Below are positions 53,808-63,130 of a DNA stretch of 64,000 nt, piece by piece. Under the pieces are notes generated by a model. The model was not told the DNA's origin and made no database searches. It saw only the letters and a program-made list of their open reading frames with translations. This DNA comes from Streptomyces sp. TRM70350 (GTDB lineage Bacteria > Actinomycetota > Actinomycetes > Streptomycetales > Streptomycetaceae), in contig NZ_JAHUXH010000002.1 of NCBI RefSeq assembly GCF_019219825.1, positions 186,001 to 250,000 on the forward strand, written 5' to 3'. A program made the translations under genes and the position numbers. How positions within the stretch are numbered: the first letter of the stretch is position 1; every line of letters starts with the position of its first letter.

Positions 53808-54728
53808 ATGGAACTTGCCTACATTCCCAGCCCGTCGCGCGGAGTGCTGTACCTCGGCCCCATCCCGCTGCGCGGCTACGCGTTCTGCATCATCCTCGGT
53901 GTCTTCGTGGCCGTGTGGTACGGCAACAAGCGCTGGATCGCCCGCGGCGGCCGGTCCGGCACGGTGGCCGACATCGCGGTATGGGCGGTGCCGTTCGGCC
54001 TGGTCGGCGGTCGGCTCTACCACGTGATCACGGACTACCAGCTGTACTTCAGCGAGGGCCGTGACTGGGTGGACGCCTTCAAGATCTGGGAGGGCGGCCT
54101 CGGCATCTGGGGCGCGATCGCGCTCGGTGCGGTCGGCGCCTGGATCGGCTGCCGCCGCCGGGGCATCCCGCTGCCCGCGTACGCCGACGCCATCGCGCCC
54201 GGTATCGCCCTCGCGCAGGCGATCGGGCGCTGGGGCAACTGGTTCAACCAGGAGTTGTACGGGCGGGAGACCGACCTGCCGTGGGCGCTGCACATCACGT
54301 CCACGGCGGACGGGCGGGTGCCGGGGTACTACCACCCGACGTTCCTGTACGAGTCCCTGTGGTGCATCGGCGTCGCGGTGCTGGTGATCTGGGCCGACCG
54401 GCGGTTCAACCTCGGCCACGGCCGGGCGTTCGCGCTGTACGTCGCCTCGTACTGCGCGGGCCGGTTCTGGATCGAGTACATGCGGGTCGACGACGCCCAC
54501 CACATCCTGGGCCTGCGGCTGAACAACTGGACCGCGCTGCTCGTCCTCCTGCTGGCCGTGGTCTACATCGTGCTGTCCGCCAGGAAGCGGCCGGGCCGGG
54601 AGGCCGTGGTGGAGCCGGGTGCCTCCGACGAGGAGGCCGACGGTGCGGAGAAGGCCGACGAAGAGGCTGAGACCGCGAAGTCCGACGTGGCTGAGGACGA
54701 AGCCGGGTCGGCGACGAAGAAGACCTGA
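53808..54728 (+). CDS. lgt: Prolipoprotein diacylglyceryl transferase Lgt
   Basis: Lgt transfers diacylglycerol from phosphatidylglycerol to the lipobox cysteine of prolipoproteins, the first step before LspA cleavage. The 306-residue protein has seven hydrophobic segments. It shows IPLRGYAFCIILGVFVAVWYG, GRLYHVITDYQLYF with the conserved His, WEGGLGIWGAIALG, the signature GRWGNWFNQELYGRETDLPWAL, and GRAFALYVASYCAGRFWIEYMRVD. An acidic cytoplasmic tail of about 40 residues is typical of actinobacteria. ATG 53808 starts at the family MELAYIPSPSRGV. Confidence 0.96.
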   Translation: MELAYIPSPSRGVLYLGPIPLRGYAFCIILGVFVAVWYGNKRWIARGGRSGTVADIAVWAVPFGLVGGRLYHVITDYQLYFSEGRDWVDAFKIWEGGLGIWGAIALGAVGAWIGCRRRGIPLPAYADAIAPGIALAQAIGRWGNWFNQELYGRETDLPWALHITSTADGRVPGYYHPTFLYESLWCIGVAVLVIWADRRFNLGHGRAFALYVASYCAGRFWIEYMRVDDAHHILGLRLNNWTALLVLLLAVVYIVLSARKRPGREAVVEPGASDEEADGAEKADEEAETAKSDVAEDEAGSATKKT

Positions 54729-54747
54729 CGGCCGGTCGTACGTAGGC

Positions 54748-54778
54748 GAGGGCGCTCGGAGTTTCCGGGCGCCCTCGT
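54748..54778 (+). terminator. lgt terminator
   Basis: CGAGGGCGC (54748-54756) and GCGCCCTCG (54770-54778) form a 9-bp stem, extended by an inner CGGA/TCCG pairing, and are followed by TTGTG. It starts 20 bases after the lgt stop. Confidence 0.8.
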
Positions 54779-54859
54779 TGTGCGTCGGCCAGTGCTTTCG
54801 CTGTGTTCGGCACCGCCGGGGTGCGCCGCGGTGGTTCGCCGTTGCGGCGGAGTTAAGAA

Positions 54860-55684
54860 TCAGTGACGCCGGGCCAAGGCCAGGGTCCGGGTCGCTTCGG
54901 TGACCACCGCCGCGTCGATGAACGTGCCGTCCGGGAGGGCCTGCGCCGAGCTGTTCCCGGCTGCCGCCCTGACGATGGTCTCGGCCTTGTCGATCTCCTC
55001 CTGGGTGGGGAGGTAGGCGCATTCGATGATCGGGAGCTGGCGGGGGTGGATGGCGGCCCGGCCCAGAAAGCCCAGGGCCCGGCCGTGGGCGCAGGTCGCC
55101 GCCAGGCCGTCCAGGTCGCGGACATCCGGATGGACCGACTGGGGTGGCGGAGCGAGGGCCGCCGCCCGCGCCGCGTTGACGATGCGGGAGCGGGGCCAGT
55201 CGAGGCCGCTGTCGCACCGTACGCCGAGGTCGGCTCGGAGGTCGGCCTCGCCCAGGGAAATGCCGCGCAGGGCGGGGTGGGCGGAGGCGATGGCGTAGGC
55301 GTTCTCGATGGCGAGGGCGGATTCCAGCAGCGCGTACAGGGGTGGTCGGCTGCCGTCGGTGCCTGTTCTGTCCGTCGTGTCGGTGATGTCGCGGGGGGAC
55401 GTCACCTTCGGCAGGCGGAGCCCCGCCACGCCGGGGAGGGCGGCCAGCGTCTTCAGGTCCGTGTCGGCCCAGGGGGTGGCCAGGGCGTTCACGCGGACGT
55501 GGACCGGGGTGGGGTGATGTGGCTCGGAGAGGAGTTCCGCCGTGGCGGCTCGGGCGTAGTCCTTGCGGTCGGGGGCGACCGCGTCCTCCAGGTCGATCAC
55601 GACGACGTCGGCGCCCGCAGTGAGAGCCTTGCACACCACCTCAGGTCGGTCTCCGGGGGCGTAAAGCCAGGTCAGGGGGGTCAC
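54860..55684 (-). CDS. CitE-like HpcH/HpaI-family CoA-ester lyase
   Basis: A 274-residue protein of the citrate-lyase-beta-like group, which cleave or hydrolyse (3S)-malyl-, citryl- or methylmalyl-type CoA esters with magnesium. It has WLYAPGDRPEVVCKALTAGADVVVIDLEDAVAPDRKDYAR (VIDLEDAV motif), RVNALATPWADTDL, RLPKV, ALLESALAIENAYAIA with catalytic and metal Glu, and ISLGEADLRADLG. GTG 55684 overlaps the stop of the CaiB gene as GTGA. It is the last gene of the seven-gene minus-strand operon. The CoA-transferase neighbour suggests a small CoA-thioester route, substrate unknown. Confidence 0.86.
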   Translation of the reverse strand: MTPLTWLYAPGDRPEVVCKALTAGADVVVIDLEDAVAPDRKDYARAATAELLSEPHHPTPVHVRVNALATPWADTDLKTLAALPGVAGLRLPKVTSPRDITDTTDRTGTDGSRPPLYALLESALAIENAYAIASAHPALRGISLGEADLRADLGVRCDSGLDWPRSRIVNAARAAALAPPPQSVHPDVRDLDGLAATCAHGRALGFLGRAAIHPRQLPIIECAYLPTQEEIDKAETIVRAAAGNSSAQALPDGTFIDAAVVTEATRTLALARRH

Positions 55685-56877
55685 AGGGCGCCCTCCGCGC
55701 GGAGGGCGGCCAGTTCGGCGGGGGTCAGGCCCAGTTCGGTGAGGACCTCGTCGGTGTCCGCGCCGTGCGGGCGGCCCGCCCAGCGGACGGCGCCGGGGGT
55801 GGCGGAGAGGCGGAACAGCACGTTCTGCATGCGCAGGGGGCCCAGGTCCGGGTCGTCGACGGTGGTGATGGTGTCCAGGGCCGCGTACTGGGGGTCGGTC
55901 ATCACGTCTCGTACGTCCTGGATCGGGGCCACCGCCGCCTCCGCCTTATCGAACGCCGCCAGGACCTCGTCGCGGGTGCGCTCGGCGATCCAGCCGCCGA
56001 CCGCCTCGTCGAGGACGTCCGCGTGGCGGGCGCGGTCGACACCGGTGGCGAACCAGGGTTCGTCGATCAGGTCGGGGCGGCCGACCAGGCGCATCACGCG
56101 TTCCGCGACGGACTGGGCCGAGGTCGAGACCGCGACCCAGCTGCCGTCGGCCGTGCGGTAGGTGTTGCGCGGGGCGTTGTTCTGGGAGCGGTTGCCGGTG
56201 CGGGGCTGGACGTGGCCGAGCTGGTCGTACCAGAGGGGGTGCGGGCCCAGGACCGTGAGGATCGGTTCGATGATCGCCATGTCGACGACCTGGCCCTCGC
56301 CGGTGCTCTCGCGGGCGGCGAGGGCGGTCATCACGGCGTACGCCGTGGCCAGGCCGGCGATGGAGTCGGCGAGGCCGAAGGGCGGGAGCGTCGGGGGCGC
56401 GTCCGGTTCGCCGGTGATCGCGGCGAAGCCGCTCATCGCCTCGGCGAGGGTGCCGAAGCCGGGGCGGTGGGCGTAGGGGCCGAACTGGCCGAAGGCGGTG
56501 ACGCGGGCGAGGATCAGGCGGGGGTTGACGGCGGACAGCTCCGGCCAGCCGAGGTCCCATTTCTCCAGCGTGCCGGGGCGGAAGTTCTCGATGACCACGT
56601 CCGCGCCGGCGGCCAGGCGGCGCAGGGTGGACTGGCCGCCGGGCTTGGAGAGGTCGAGGGTGATCGTGCGTTTGTTGCGGCCGAGGTGTTTCCACCACAG
56701 GCCGATGCCGTCCTTGGCGGGGCCGTGGCCCCGGGACGGGTCCGGTTTGGTGGGGTGCTCGATCTTGATGACCTCCGCGCCGAAGTCGCCGAGGAGGGTG
56801 GCGGCGAGGGGACCGGCGAAGAGGGTGGCCATGTCGAGGACGCGGAGGCCGGTGAGGGGTGGGGTGTGCGTGCTCAT
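55681..56877 (-). CDS. CaiB/BaiF-family (class III) CoA transferase
   Basis: A 398-residue class III CoA transferase, which move CoA between carboxylic acids. It has [104 protein letters not shown] and [20 protein letters not shown]. At the place of the catalytic Asp of formyl-CoA transferase this protein appears to have Glu (E204 in AIIEPIL), as in some other members. ATG 56877 overlaps the ribokinase remnant, and its stop overlaps the CitE-like gene. Acid and CoA donor are unknown. Confidence 0.87.
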   Translation of the reverse strand: MSTHTPPLTGLRVLDMATLFAGPLAATLLGDFGAEVIKIEHPTKPDPSRGHGPAKDGIGLWWKHLGRNKRTITLDLSKPGGQSTLRRLAAGADVVIENFRPGTLEKWDLGWPELSAVNPRLILARVTAFGQFGPYAHRPGFGTLAEAMSGFAAITGEPDAPPTLPPFGLADSIAGLATAYAVMTALAARESTGEGQVVDMAIIEPILTVLGPHPLWYDQLGHVQPRTGNRSQNNAPRNTYRTADGSWVAVSTSAQSVAERVMRLVGRPDLIDEPWFATGVDRARHADVLDEAVGGWIAERTRDEVLAAFDKAEAAVAPIQDVRDVMTDPQYAALDTITTVDDPDLGPLRMQNVLFRLSATPGAVRWAGRPHGADTDEVLTELGLTPAELAALRAEGAL

Positions 56878-57308
56878 TGCGTGAACTGGGCCTCGATTTC
56901 TGAGCGGTACGGCATGGAGGTGGAGGCGCCCTCGCGCTGGACGGACGGGGCGGCGAGGGCGCCGACGAAGATGTCGCCCGCGCCGGTGGAGTCCACGGCG
57001 GTGACCTCGCGGGGGTCGGGGAGGCCGGGGAGGGCGGCGGCCTCGTGCTCGTCGGGCACCAAAAGGATCGTGCGGACGCCGTGGGCCCGGGCCGGCTCGG
57101 TGCCCGCGACGACAGTGGAGAGGGGGCCCTCCGTGGTCATCGAGACGGTGGCGCCCGCGCGGGCGGCGGCGATCGCCTGGTTGGCGCCCTTGCCGCCGGG
57201 GATCGTACGGAACTCCCGTCCCGTCACGGTCTCGCCGCGTTGCGGGGCCTTCTCGACGTACGCCACGAGGTCCACGTTCGTGCTGCGGAGGACGGCGATA
57301 CGGGTCAT
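56874..57308 (-). pseudogene. Ribokinase (PfkB) remnant with in-frame deletions
   Basis: Only 144 codons remain of a protein normally near 300 residues. Recognisable pieces stand in correct order and in one frame. They are the N-terminus [57 protein letters not shown], a middle scrap ([12 protein letters not shown] joined to [14 protein letters not shown]), the catalytic loop [19 protein letters not shown], and the end [19 protein letters not shown]. The lid and substrate half, the strand after RTIL, the stretch before EVTAVD and the helices after GALAA are missing. It cannot form a normal kinase fold. ATG 57308 and the TGA still overlap both neighbours by four bases, so the coupling role may be kept. 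Confidence 0.8.
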
Positions 57309-58672
57309 GCGCGGGTCGCCTCCAGGTGCGTGAGGTGGGCCAGCGTGTCGAAGCCGGTGCCCTGGAAGTCCGCGATGGAGGTGGCGAGACGGTTCTTGAG
57401 AGGAGTCGTCCAGTGGTCGGGCAGCGCGGTGGGGGCCCCGGCGAGCAGGGCGGCGATGCCGCCGGCCGTCGCGCCGTTCGAGTCGGTGTCCCAGCCGCCG
57501 GAGACCGCACGGCAGATGGAGCCGGTGAAGTCGCCGTTCGCGTGGGTGAGGGCGGCGGCGATCAGGGCGGTGTTGGGGATGGCGTGGACCCAGTGGTAGG
57601 CGGCGTGGTGGGCGTGGAGTTCGTCCACGACCGTGTCGAAGTCCTCGTGGGACTCGGCCAGTCGGACGGCGTGGCGGACGGCCTCGGCCAGCCGGGAGCG
57701 CGGGGGCACGACGGTGAGACCGGTGCGCAGGCTGGTGTGGACGTCGGCGGTGCCGGTGGCCGCGGTGGCGATGGTGGCGGCGGTGAACATCGCGGCGTAG
57801 ACGCCGTTGGCGGTGTGGGTGAGGGTGGCGTCCCGGTGGGCCTGTTCGGCGGCCGCGGCGGGGTTGCCGGGGTTGGTCCAGCCGTGCAGGTCGGCGCGGA
57901 TGAGGGCGCCGATCCATTCGCGGAAGGGGTTGCGATGGCGGGCGGTGTGCGGGGGCTCGACGCCGGTGAGGAGGTTGCGGTAGGCGACGCGTTCCGCGGT
58001 GAAGGCGCGGCCGGCGGGGAGTTCGTCGAGCCAGAGGGAGGCCACGTCCGTGGTGGTGAACCCTCTGGTGTGGCGTTGGAGCAGGAGCAGGTTGAGGAGG
58101 GGGTAGTTGAGGTCGTCGTCCTCGGGCATGCCGTCGATGTTCTCGGCGAGGGAGGTGCCGGCCGAGCGGCGGTTCCAGGGGTAGGTGTCGAGGAGGGGCT
58201 GGGGGACTCCTCGGGCCGTGAAGTAGGTGTTCAGGGGCCAGTTGCCGGTGGCGCGGGCGAGTTGGCGGATGCCGGTGAGGGGGAGCTTCTCGACCGGCTT
58301 GCCCAGCAGGCAGCCGACGGCTCGTCCCAGCCAGGCGGCGTGCAGGCGTGGCTCCAGGTCGGCCGGGGGGCTGGGGACGCGGCCCGGTGACGGCCAGTTC
58401 GGGCACAGGGCCTTGATCCTCCGCAGGTCCGTCGGCTCTCTGTCCGCCAGCAGGCTCGGCAGGTCCGCCAGTTCGTCCAGCAGGTCCTCTGCCAGCTGGC
58501 GCAGATAGCGGGAGGCCGCTTCCGGGGAGGCGCCCGCGTGGGCCGGGGCCTCGGGGCCGCCCGCCGCCTGCCAGCGTTTCTCGACGGCCGTCGGCCGGCG
58601 GCCGTCCTGGTGTGCCTGGCGGATTTCGTGGCCGATCAGGTCCTCGGGCTGGACCCAGGTCAGGCGGAGCAT
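57305..58672 (-). CDS. ADP-ribosylglycohydrolase-family protein 1
   Basis: A 455-residue member of the ADP-ribosylglycohydrolase (ARH/DraG) superfamily, whose members remove ADP-ribose from proteins or small molecules with two metal ions; some act on other N-glycosides. An N-terminal ~125-residue extension is unusual. The ARH domain starts [25 protein letters not shown]. The metal motif [22 protein letters not shown] is intact and matches GxDxDxxA; the first acidic site is [18 protein letters not shown] 58672 overlaps the preceding gene by 13 bases. The G-W-D-T-D-S-N form resembles the subgroup near ribokinase genes, so a nucleoside-like substrate is possible. Confidence 0.85.
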   Translation of the reverse strand: MLRLTWVQPEDLIGHEIRQAHQDGRRPTAVEKRWQAAGGPEAPAHAGASPEAASRYLRQLAEDLLDELADLPSLLADREPTDLRRIKALCPNWPSPGRVPSPPADLEPRLHAAWLGRAVGCLLGKPVEKLPLTGIRQLARATGNWPLNTYFTARGVPQPLLDTYPWNRRSAGTSLAENIDGMPEDDDLNYPLLNLLLLQRHTRGFTTTDVASLWLDELPAGRAFTAERVAYRNLLTGVEPPHTARHRNPFREWIGALIRADLHGWTNPGNPAAAAEQAHRDATLTHTANGVYAAMFTAATIATAATGTADVHTSLRTGLTVVPPRSRLAEAVRHAVRLAESHEDFDTVVDELHAHHAAYHWVHAIPNTALIAAALTHANGDFTGSICRAVSGGWDTDSNGATAGGIAALLAGAPTALPDHWTTPLKNRLATSIADFQGTGFDTLAHLTHLEATRA

Positions 58673-59847
58673 ACGGTGCCTCCCAACGCGGTGAACAACT
58701 GCTCGTGGGTACGGCGCCGGTGTACGTCCCGTTGGAAGATCTCGGCGGTGACTTCGCTGAGCGTGCGCGCCGGTTCCCACAGGTCGAGACGGCTGGCCTC
58801 CGCCACCGTCTTCGACCACTCCTCGGGCACCGGGGAGCCCAGCGCCCCGGCCAGCGCGCCCGCCATCGTGGCGATCGAGTCGCAGTCGCGGCCGTAGTTC
58901 ACCGACCCCAGGACCGCCTGCCGGTAGTCGCCGCCCGCGACCAGCAACATGCCCAGCGCGACGGGGAGTTCCTCGATCGAGTGCAGCCGGGACGGGCGGC
59001 GGGCGCCGAGGGAGGGGGCCCGGTAGTCGGGGCCCACCGTGTCGTACGGCGCCACTGCCTTCCGCAGCGGTGCCAGGGCCGACTCGAAGTCCGAGTACGC
59101 GGACGCCACTTCGCACACCGCCTCGATCGCCGCCCGCGTGCCGTCCTTCGCCAACTCCAGGCATGCCGTCACCACCGACTCCGGTGTCGCCCCGGGGCTG
59201 CACGCCGCCGCCACGGCCGCCGCGAAGACGCCCGCCGCCTCGCGGCCGTACGACGACTGGTGGGCGCCCGCGACGTCCAGCGCCTCGGCGTGGGCGCCCG
59301 CCGGGTTGGCCGCGTTGACCAGGCCGACCGGGGCCATGTACATCGCGGCACCGCAGTTGACGATGTTGCCGACGCCGGCCTCGCGGGGGTCGACATGGCC
59401 GTAGTGCAGCCGGGCCACCAGCCACTTCTCCGCCAGGAAGATCCGGTGCAGGGGGAGGGCCTCCGACTCCAGCTCCGGGATCCAGCGCGGGGTCGTCATC
59501 AGGTCCGGGACCAGGTGGTCGGCGACCGCGTAGGCGTCGAGGTGGTCGCGGACCCGGGCGTAGACCCGGACCAGCGCGTGGGTCATCAACGTGTCGTCGG
59601 TGACGTGGCCGTCGCCCTTGTGGTACGGCGCGATGGGGCGGGCGGTGCGCCAGGCCTCGCCGTTCCAGGGGCCGACGACGCCGTGGACGCGGCCGCCGTG
59701 GCGTTCGGCGATCTGGTCGGGGGAGTAGCCCTCGACGGGACCGCCGAGGGCGTCGCCGACGGCCGCACCGACCAGGGCGCCGGTGATCCGGTCGCTGAGA
59801 GAGTCTGCTCGGCTTTCTTCTCCTTTGGGGGTCATGAGCCGAATCAT
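58660..59847 (-). CDS. ADP-ribosylglycohydrolase-family protein 2
   Basis: A 395-residue ARH/DraG-family hydrolase. [32 protein letters not shown] is the typical first helix pair. [16 protein letters not shown] gives the first metal site (TDDT) and [22 protein letters not shown] the second (GxDxDxxA), so it should be active. ATG 59847 overlaps the upstream stop as ATGA; ATG 59835 with AGGAGG upstream is the other candidate start. It lies third of four tandem family members that are clearly diverged from each other, so they are old paralogues, not a recent duplication. Substrate unknown. Confidence 0.87.
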   Translation of the reverse strand: MIRLMTPKGEESRADSLSDRITGALVGAAVGDALGGPVEGYSPDQIAERHGGRVHGVVGPWNGEAWRTARPIAPYHKGDGHVTDDTLMTHALVRVYARVRDHLDAYAVADHLVPDLMTTPRWIPELESEALPLHRIFLAEKWLVARLHYGHVDPREAGVGNIVNCGAAMYMAPVGLVNAANPAGAHAEALDVAGAHQSSYGREAAGVFAAAVAAACSPGATPESVVTACLELAKDGTRAAIEAVCEVASAYSDFESALAPLRKAVAPYDTVGPDYRAPSLGARRPSRLHSIEELPVALGMLLVAGGDYRQAVLGSVNYGRDCDSIATMAGALAGALGSPVPEEWSKTVAEASRLDLWEPARTLSEVTAEIFQRDVHRRRTHEQLFTALGGTVCSA

Positions 59848-60959
59848 CCTCCTGGCGGGGCCGGTTGCGCGGCTTCCAGGAGTTCGGCGAGTTCCACGAG
59901 GTCGGTGCCGGTGAGGCGGGGGAGTACGCAGCCGGAGAGGTGGCGGCAGGTGTCGCGCCAGGACGCCGGGATCGCCGCGCCGCCGCCGAGCGCGCCGGTG
60001 AGGGCGCCCGCGAGGGCCGGGGCCGAGTCCGCGACGCGGGAGAGGCAGGCCGCCGCGGGTACCGCCTCCGCGATCCGGCCGTGCGAGACGACGGTGAGGG
60101 CGAGGGCGACCGGGACCGTCTCGGCGGCGGCGATGCCGTAGCTGTAGACGTGGTCCACGATCTGGTGTTCCAGGAGGGGGATCAGCGCGAAGGCGCTGAC
60201 GGCGTCCGCCGCGAGGCTCAGGGCGTGGCGGGCGTTGCGGCCGATCTCCGTCTCCTCGGGCAGCTCGGCGAGCGCGGCCGTCACGCAGGCGTGCGGGTTC
60301 GCGCCCGTCAGGGCGAGGGACACGGCGGCGGCCATCGCGCGGGCGCCGTGCACGCCGTCGCCGTCCTGGGTGTAGCGGGCGTCGAACTCGGCGAGCGACG
60401 CGGCGAGCGCGGGGTCGCCGGGGTGGGCGACGGCCAGTGCGCAGGCCCGTACGCAGGCCGCGTCGTCGAAGTAGTGCGGGTTGTCGTGGCCGGTGGCGGG
60501 CGGGCGCAGGCCGGCGGCGAGGTTGCCGAGGCCGGCCCGGACGGAGATGCGGGCGCGCAGCGGGAGGACGGCGGACTCGATCTCGGGGGCGCGTTCGGCC
60601 GCGGCCGCGACCTCGCTGGCGACCGCGTTCCAGGTGAGGTCGATGGCGGCGCGGACCCGGCGCTCCCGGCTGAGGTCGCCGAGGACCGTGTCGTCACCGG
60701 CCCGCAGCACCGCCTCCGCGGCGAACACCGCCCACTCGGCGTCGTCGGAGGGGCCGAGGCGGAGGGGTTCCGGGGGCTGGTTGAGGGCGATGGGGACGGG
60801 GAGGGTGGTGGTCGCGTTGTGTTCGGCGAAGGTGTCGAGTTCGCGGGTGAGGCGGCGGGTCCACTCGGGCATGCGCGCGGCCCGGTGGCGGGCGGCGGGC
60901 CAGCCTGCGGCGTCGCCCGCGGCCAGGCCCAGCAGCAGGCCCTCGACTCGGCGGGTCAC
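59844..60959 (-). CDS. ADP-ribosylglycohydrolase-family protein 3, degenerate metal sites
   Basis: A 371-residue relative of the ARH family: [24 protein letters not shown] at the start and [32 protein letters not shown] near the end. The motifs are weakened. The expected TDDT reads SDDAE, and GxDxDxxA reads SRVADSA, losing the Gly and the first Asp. It may be an inactive or regulatory partner, or have another reaction. GTG 60959 overlaps the stop of protein 4 (GTGA), and its stop overlaps the start of protein 2. Family membership is fairly clear; function is not. Confidence 0.78.
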   Translation of the reverse strand: MTRRVEGLLLGLAAGDAAGWPAARHRAARMPEWTRRLTRELDTFAEHNATTTLPVPIALNQPPEPLRLGPSDDAEWAVFAAEAVLRAGDDTVLGDLSRERRVRAAIDLTWNAVASEVAAAAERAPEIESAVLPLRARISVRAGLGNLAAGLRPPATGHDNPHYFDDAACVRACALAVAHPGDPALAASLAEFDARYTQDGDGVHGARAMAAAVSLALTGANPHACVTAALAELPEETEIGRNARHALSLAADAVSAFALIPLLEHQIVDHVYSYGIAAAETVPVALALTVVSHGRIAEAVPAAACLSRVADSAPALAGALTGALGGGAAIPASWRDTCRHLSGCVLPRLTGTDLVELAELLEAAQPAPPGG

Positions 60960-62104
60960 GGTCGTGCCTCGTCCTGGTCGGGGGAGGCGAGGACGAAGGC
61001 GGTGGGGTCGGGACGCGGCCAGGCGTTGTCCCGTGGCGGGTCTGTCTCCCATACGGGATCGGTCGCTGATTCGAGATCGGTCCCCTGTACGAGAGCTGCG
61101 CCTTCCTCCACCTCCGGCGTCAGCAGGTCCGCCACGTCCAGTACGTGGTGACCGGCCATCGACGGCAGGCAGCTCCCCCGCGCCGGGCCGATCGGCGCCG
61201 CCCACTCCTCGGGGATCGCGGACTCGCCCTGCGTCGCGCCTGCCAGGGCGCCCGCGACGGCGGCGGTCGTGTCGGCGTCGCGGCCCATGTTGACGGCCGT
61301 GAGCACCGCCTCCTTGAAGTCGCCGTCGGCCGCCGCGTACGCGCCGAAGGCCAGGGCGACGGCCTCGGGGGCGAGGTCGGTCCACGGGTAGCCGCCGATG
61401 ACCACGGCGGAGCGGACCGCGCGTTCGCCGCGGTGGGCGACGGCGACGGCACGGCGCAGCGAGCGGGCGGTCCAGGAGTCGTCCGGTACGACGGCGAGGG
61501 CGGAGGCGACCACGGCGATGGGCGGGGCGCCCGCCATCGCCGCCGCGACCCCGGCCGCGACCGCCTGGCCACCGTAGATGCCCTCGCCCTCGTGGCTGAC
61601 CGAACCGTCGATCGCGACCAGGCGGGCCGCCTCGGCGGGGCGGCCCGCGGCGAACACCCCGAAGGGTGCGGCGCGCATCGCGAGGCCGTCGCTCCAGGCG
61701 TGGCGGTGCTGGGCGGAGATGGGGGCGGCGAGGCCGCGGCGGAGGTTCTCCAGGGTGCCGCGCTCGCTGAAGCCCGCGCCCCGGAACTGCCCCTCGGCGC
61801 GGTCCGCGATCCAGGCGTGCCAGGCGGCCTCCGCGTGCGCGGGTGTGAGGGCGGAGCCGTGCCGGGCGAGCAGCAGGCCCGAGAAGATCGCGTACTCGGT
61901 GTCGTCCGTGCCCGACGGGCGGTCGGTGACGTAGCCGGTGATACGGCCCCAGCGGGCGCGGATCTCGGAGGGCTTCAGGTTCTCGGCGGGCGCGCCCAGG
62001 GCGTCGCCGACGGCGAGTCCGAGCAGGGCGCCGCGGGCCCGGCGGCGGAGTTCGGCGGCGTCCCCGGGGGCCGGGACCGAGGGATCGCAGGCGATCGATG
62101 GCAT
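60956..62104 (-). CDS. ADP-ribosylglycohydrolase-family protein 4
   Basis: First gene of the operon, 382 residues. The ARH domain starts [34 protein letters not shown]. Metal motifs are intact: [16 protein letters not shown] and [23 protein letters not shown]. The C-terminal 60 residues are a low-complexity, charged tail. ATG 62104 has GAGAGGAGAGG at good spacing; an in-frame extension upstream to 62239 is not conserved-looking. It is divergent from the VIT1-type transporter, and its promoter must lie in the shared 294-base gap. Confidence 0.86.
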   Translation of the reverse strand: MPSIACDPSVPAPGDAAELRRRARGALLGLAVGDALGAPAENLKPSEIRARWGRITGYVTDRPSGTDDTEYAIFSGLLLARHGSALTPAHAEAAWHAWIADRAEGQFRGAGFSERGTLENLRRGLAAPISAQHRHAWSDGLAMRAAPFGVFAAGRPAEAARLVAIDGSVSHEGEGIYGGQAVAAGVAAAMAGAPPIAVVASALAVVPDDSWTARSLRRAVAVAHRGERAVRSAVVIGGYPWTDLAPEAVALAFGAYAAADGDFKEAVLTAVNMGRDADTTAAVAGALAGATQGESAIPEEWAAPIGPARGSCLPSMAGHHVLDVADLLTPEVEEGAALVQGTDLESATDPVWETDPPRDNAWPRPDPTAFVLASPDQDEARP

Positions 62105-62398
62105 CGCGGCCTCTCCTCTCAGGGCTCTCGCAGAAGCGCCTCGGGGCCTTCGCTCAAAGCCACCTCTCAAGGCGCGGAACCCTTTGCGGAACTGTCCCCG
62201 GTGCGGTGTGTGGCGCAGCCTCACCGGCCCCAGCGTCACCCGGTCGACATGTGAGCGCTAACTGATTCTGATGAGCGGGAAACGGTAAAACCGCAGGTTA
62301 GCGCAGCCTTTCCTTGCTGGCGTGGGCGGAAACAGGGACGTAGTCTGGGCGTCGTCGAAAAGTAGAACTCGTCCAAATAAGCTTTCTGGGGGACCGGT
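62105..62398. promoter_or_regulatory. Divergent control region with spaced dyad and possible iron box
   Basis: This gap serves the ADP-ribosylglycohydrolase operon (minus) and the VIT1-type gene (plus). GCGCTAAC (62255-62262) and GTTAGCGC (62297-62304) form a perfect widely spaced dyad. The second half lies in AGGTTAGCGCAGCCT (62295-62309). This agrees with the DtxR/IdeR-type consensus TTAGGTTAGCCTAACCTAA at 12 of 19 positions. TAGTCT (62341-62346) may be the plus-strand -10. No gene is present. Iron control is an inference from the match and the metal transporter downstream. Confidence 0.5.
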
Positions 62399-63130
62399 AT
62401 GGCCATCATCGACACCGAGGCGACGCTGCACGAGGCGCACCGCGACAACCACACGCACCGCGATGTGAACGGCGGCTGGTTGCGCCCCGCCGTCTTCGGC
62501 GCGATGGACGGTCTGGTCTCCAACCTCGCCCTGATGACCGGTGTCGCGGGAGGTTCGGTCAGTCAGCAGACCATTGTCCTGACCGGGCTCGCGGGTCTCG
62601 CCGCCGGTGCCTTCTCCATGGCCGCCGGTGAGTACACGTCGGTGGCCTCGCAGCGTGAGCTGGTCGAGGCCGAGCTGGATGTCGAGCGGCGCGAGCTGCG
62701 CAAGCACCCCAAGGACGAGGAGGCCGAGCTCGCCCGGCTCTACGAGGCGCGCGGCGTCGAGCCGGGGCTCGCCCGTGAGGTGGCCCGGCAACTGTCCGAG
62801 GATCCCGAGCGGGCGCTGGAGATACACGCCCGCGAAGAGCTCGGCGTCGACCCCGGGGATCTGCCGTCGCCGCTGGTCGCCGCGGTGTCGAGCTTCGGCT
62901 GCTTCGCGCTGGGCGCCCTGCTTCCCGTACTGCCGTATCTGCTCGGGGCGACCGCGCTGTGGCCGGCGGTGCTGCTCGCGCTGTTCGGGCTGTTCGGATG
63001 CGGTGCCGTGGTGGCCAAGGTGACCGCGCGGACCTGGTGGTTCAGTGGGTTCAGGCAGCTCGCGCTCGGTGGCGCGGCGGCCGGTGTGACGTACGCCCTG
63101 GGCAGTTTGTTCGGAACGGCCGTAGGATAA
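62399..63130 (+). CDS. VIT1/CCC1-family metal (Fe/Mn) transporter
   Basis: A 243-residue VIT1-family protein. Plant and yeast members move iron or manganese into vacuoles; bacterial ones probably export them. WLRPAVFGAMDGLVSNLALMTGVAGG is the first-helix signature. TGLAGLAAGAFSMAAGEYTSVASQRELVEAEL follows, and then the cytoplasmic metal-binding helices rich in Glu (VERRELRKHPKDEEAELARLYEARG, EDPERALEIHAREELGVDPGD). Three further membrane helices follow (about 160-242). The His-rich N-tail (LHEAHRDNHTHRD) may also bind metal. ATG 62399 follows CTGGGGGACC. Substrate metal is not certain. Confidence 0.9.
   Translation: MAIIDTEATLHEAHRDNHTHRDVNGGWLRPAVFGAMDGLVSNLALMTGVAGGSVSQQTIVLTGLAGLAAGAFSMAAGEYTSVASQRELVEAELDVERRELRKHPKDEEAELARLYEARGVEPGLAREVARQLSEDPERALEIHAREELGVDPGDLPSPLVAAVSSFGCFALGALLPVLPYLLGATALWPAVLLALFGLFGCGAVVAKVTARTWWFSGFRQLALGGAAAGVTYALGSLFGTAVG

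Noticed and set aside
56874..57308. Frameshifted ribokinase
   Set aside because: All recognisable pieces are in the same frame, so in-frame deletions rather than frameshifts explain the shortness.
54860..62104. Recent tandem duplication of the ADP-ribosylglycohydrolase genes
   Set aside because: The four proteins differ in length, N-terminal extensions and motif details, so they are old paralogues rather than fresh copies.
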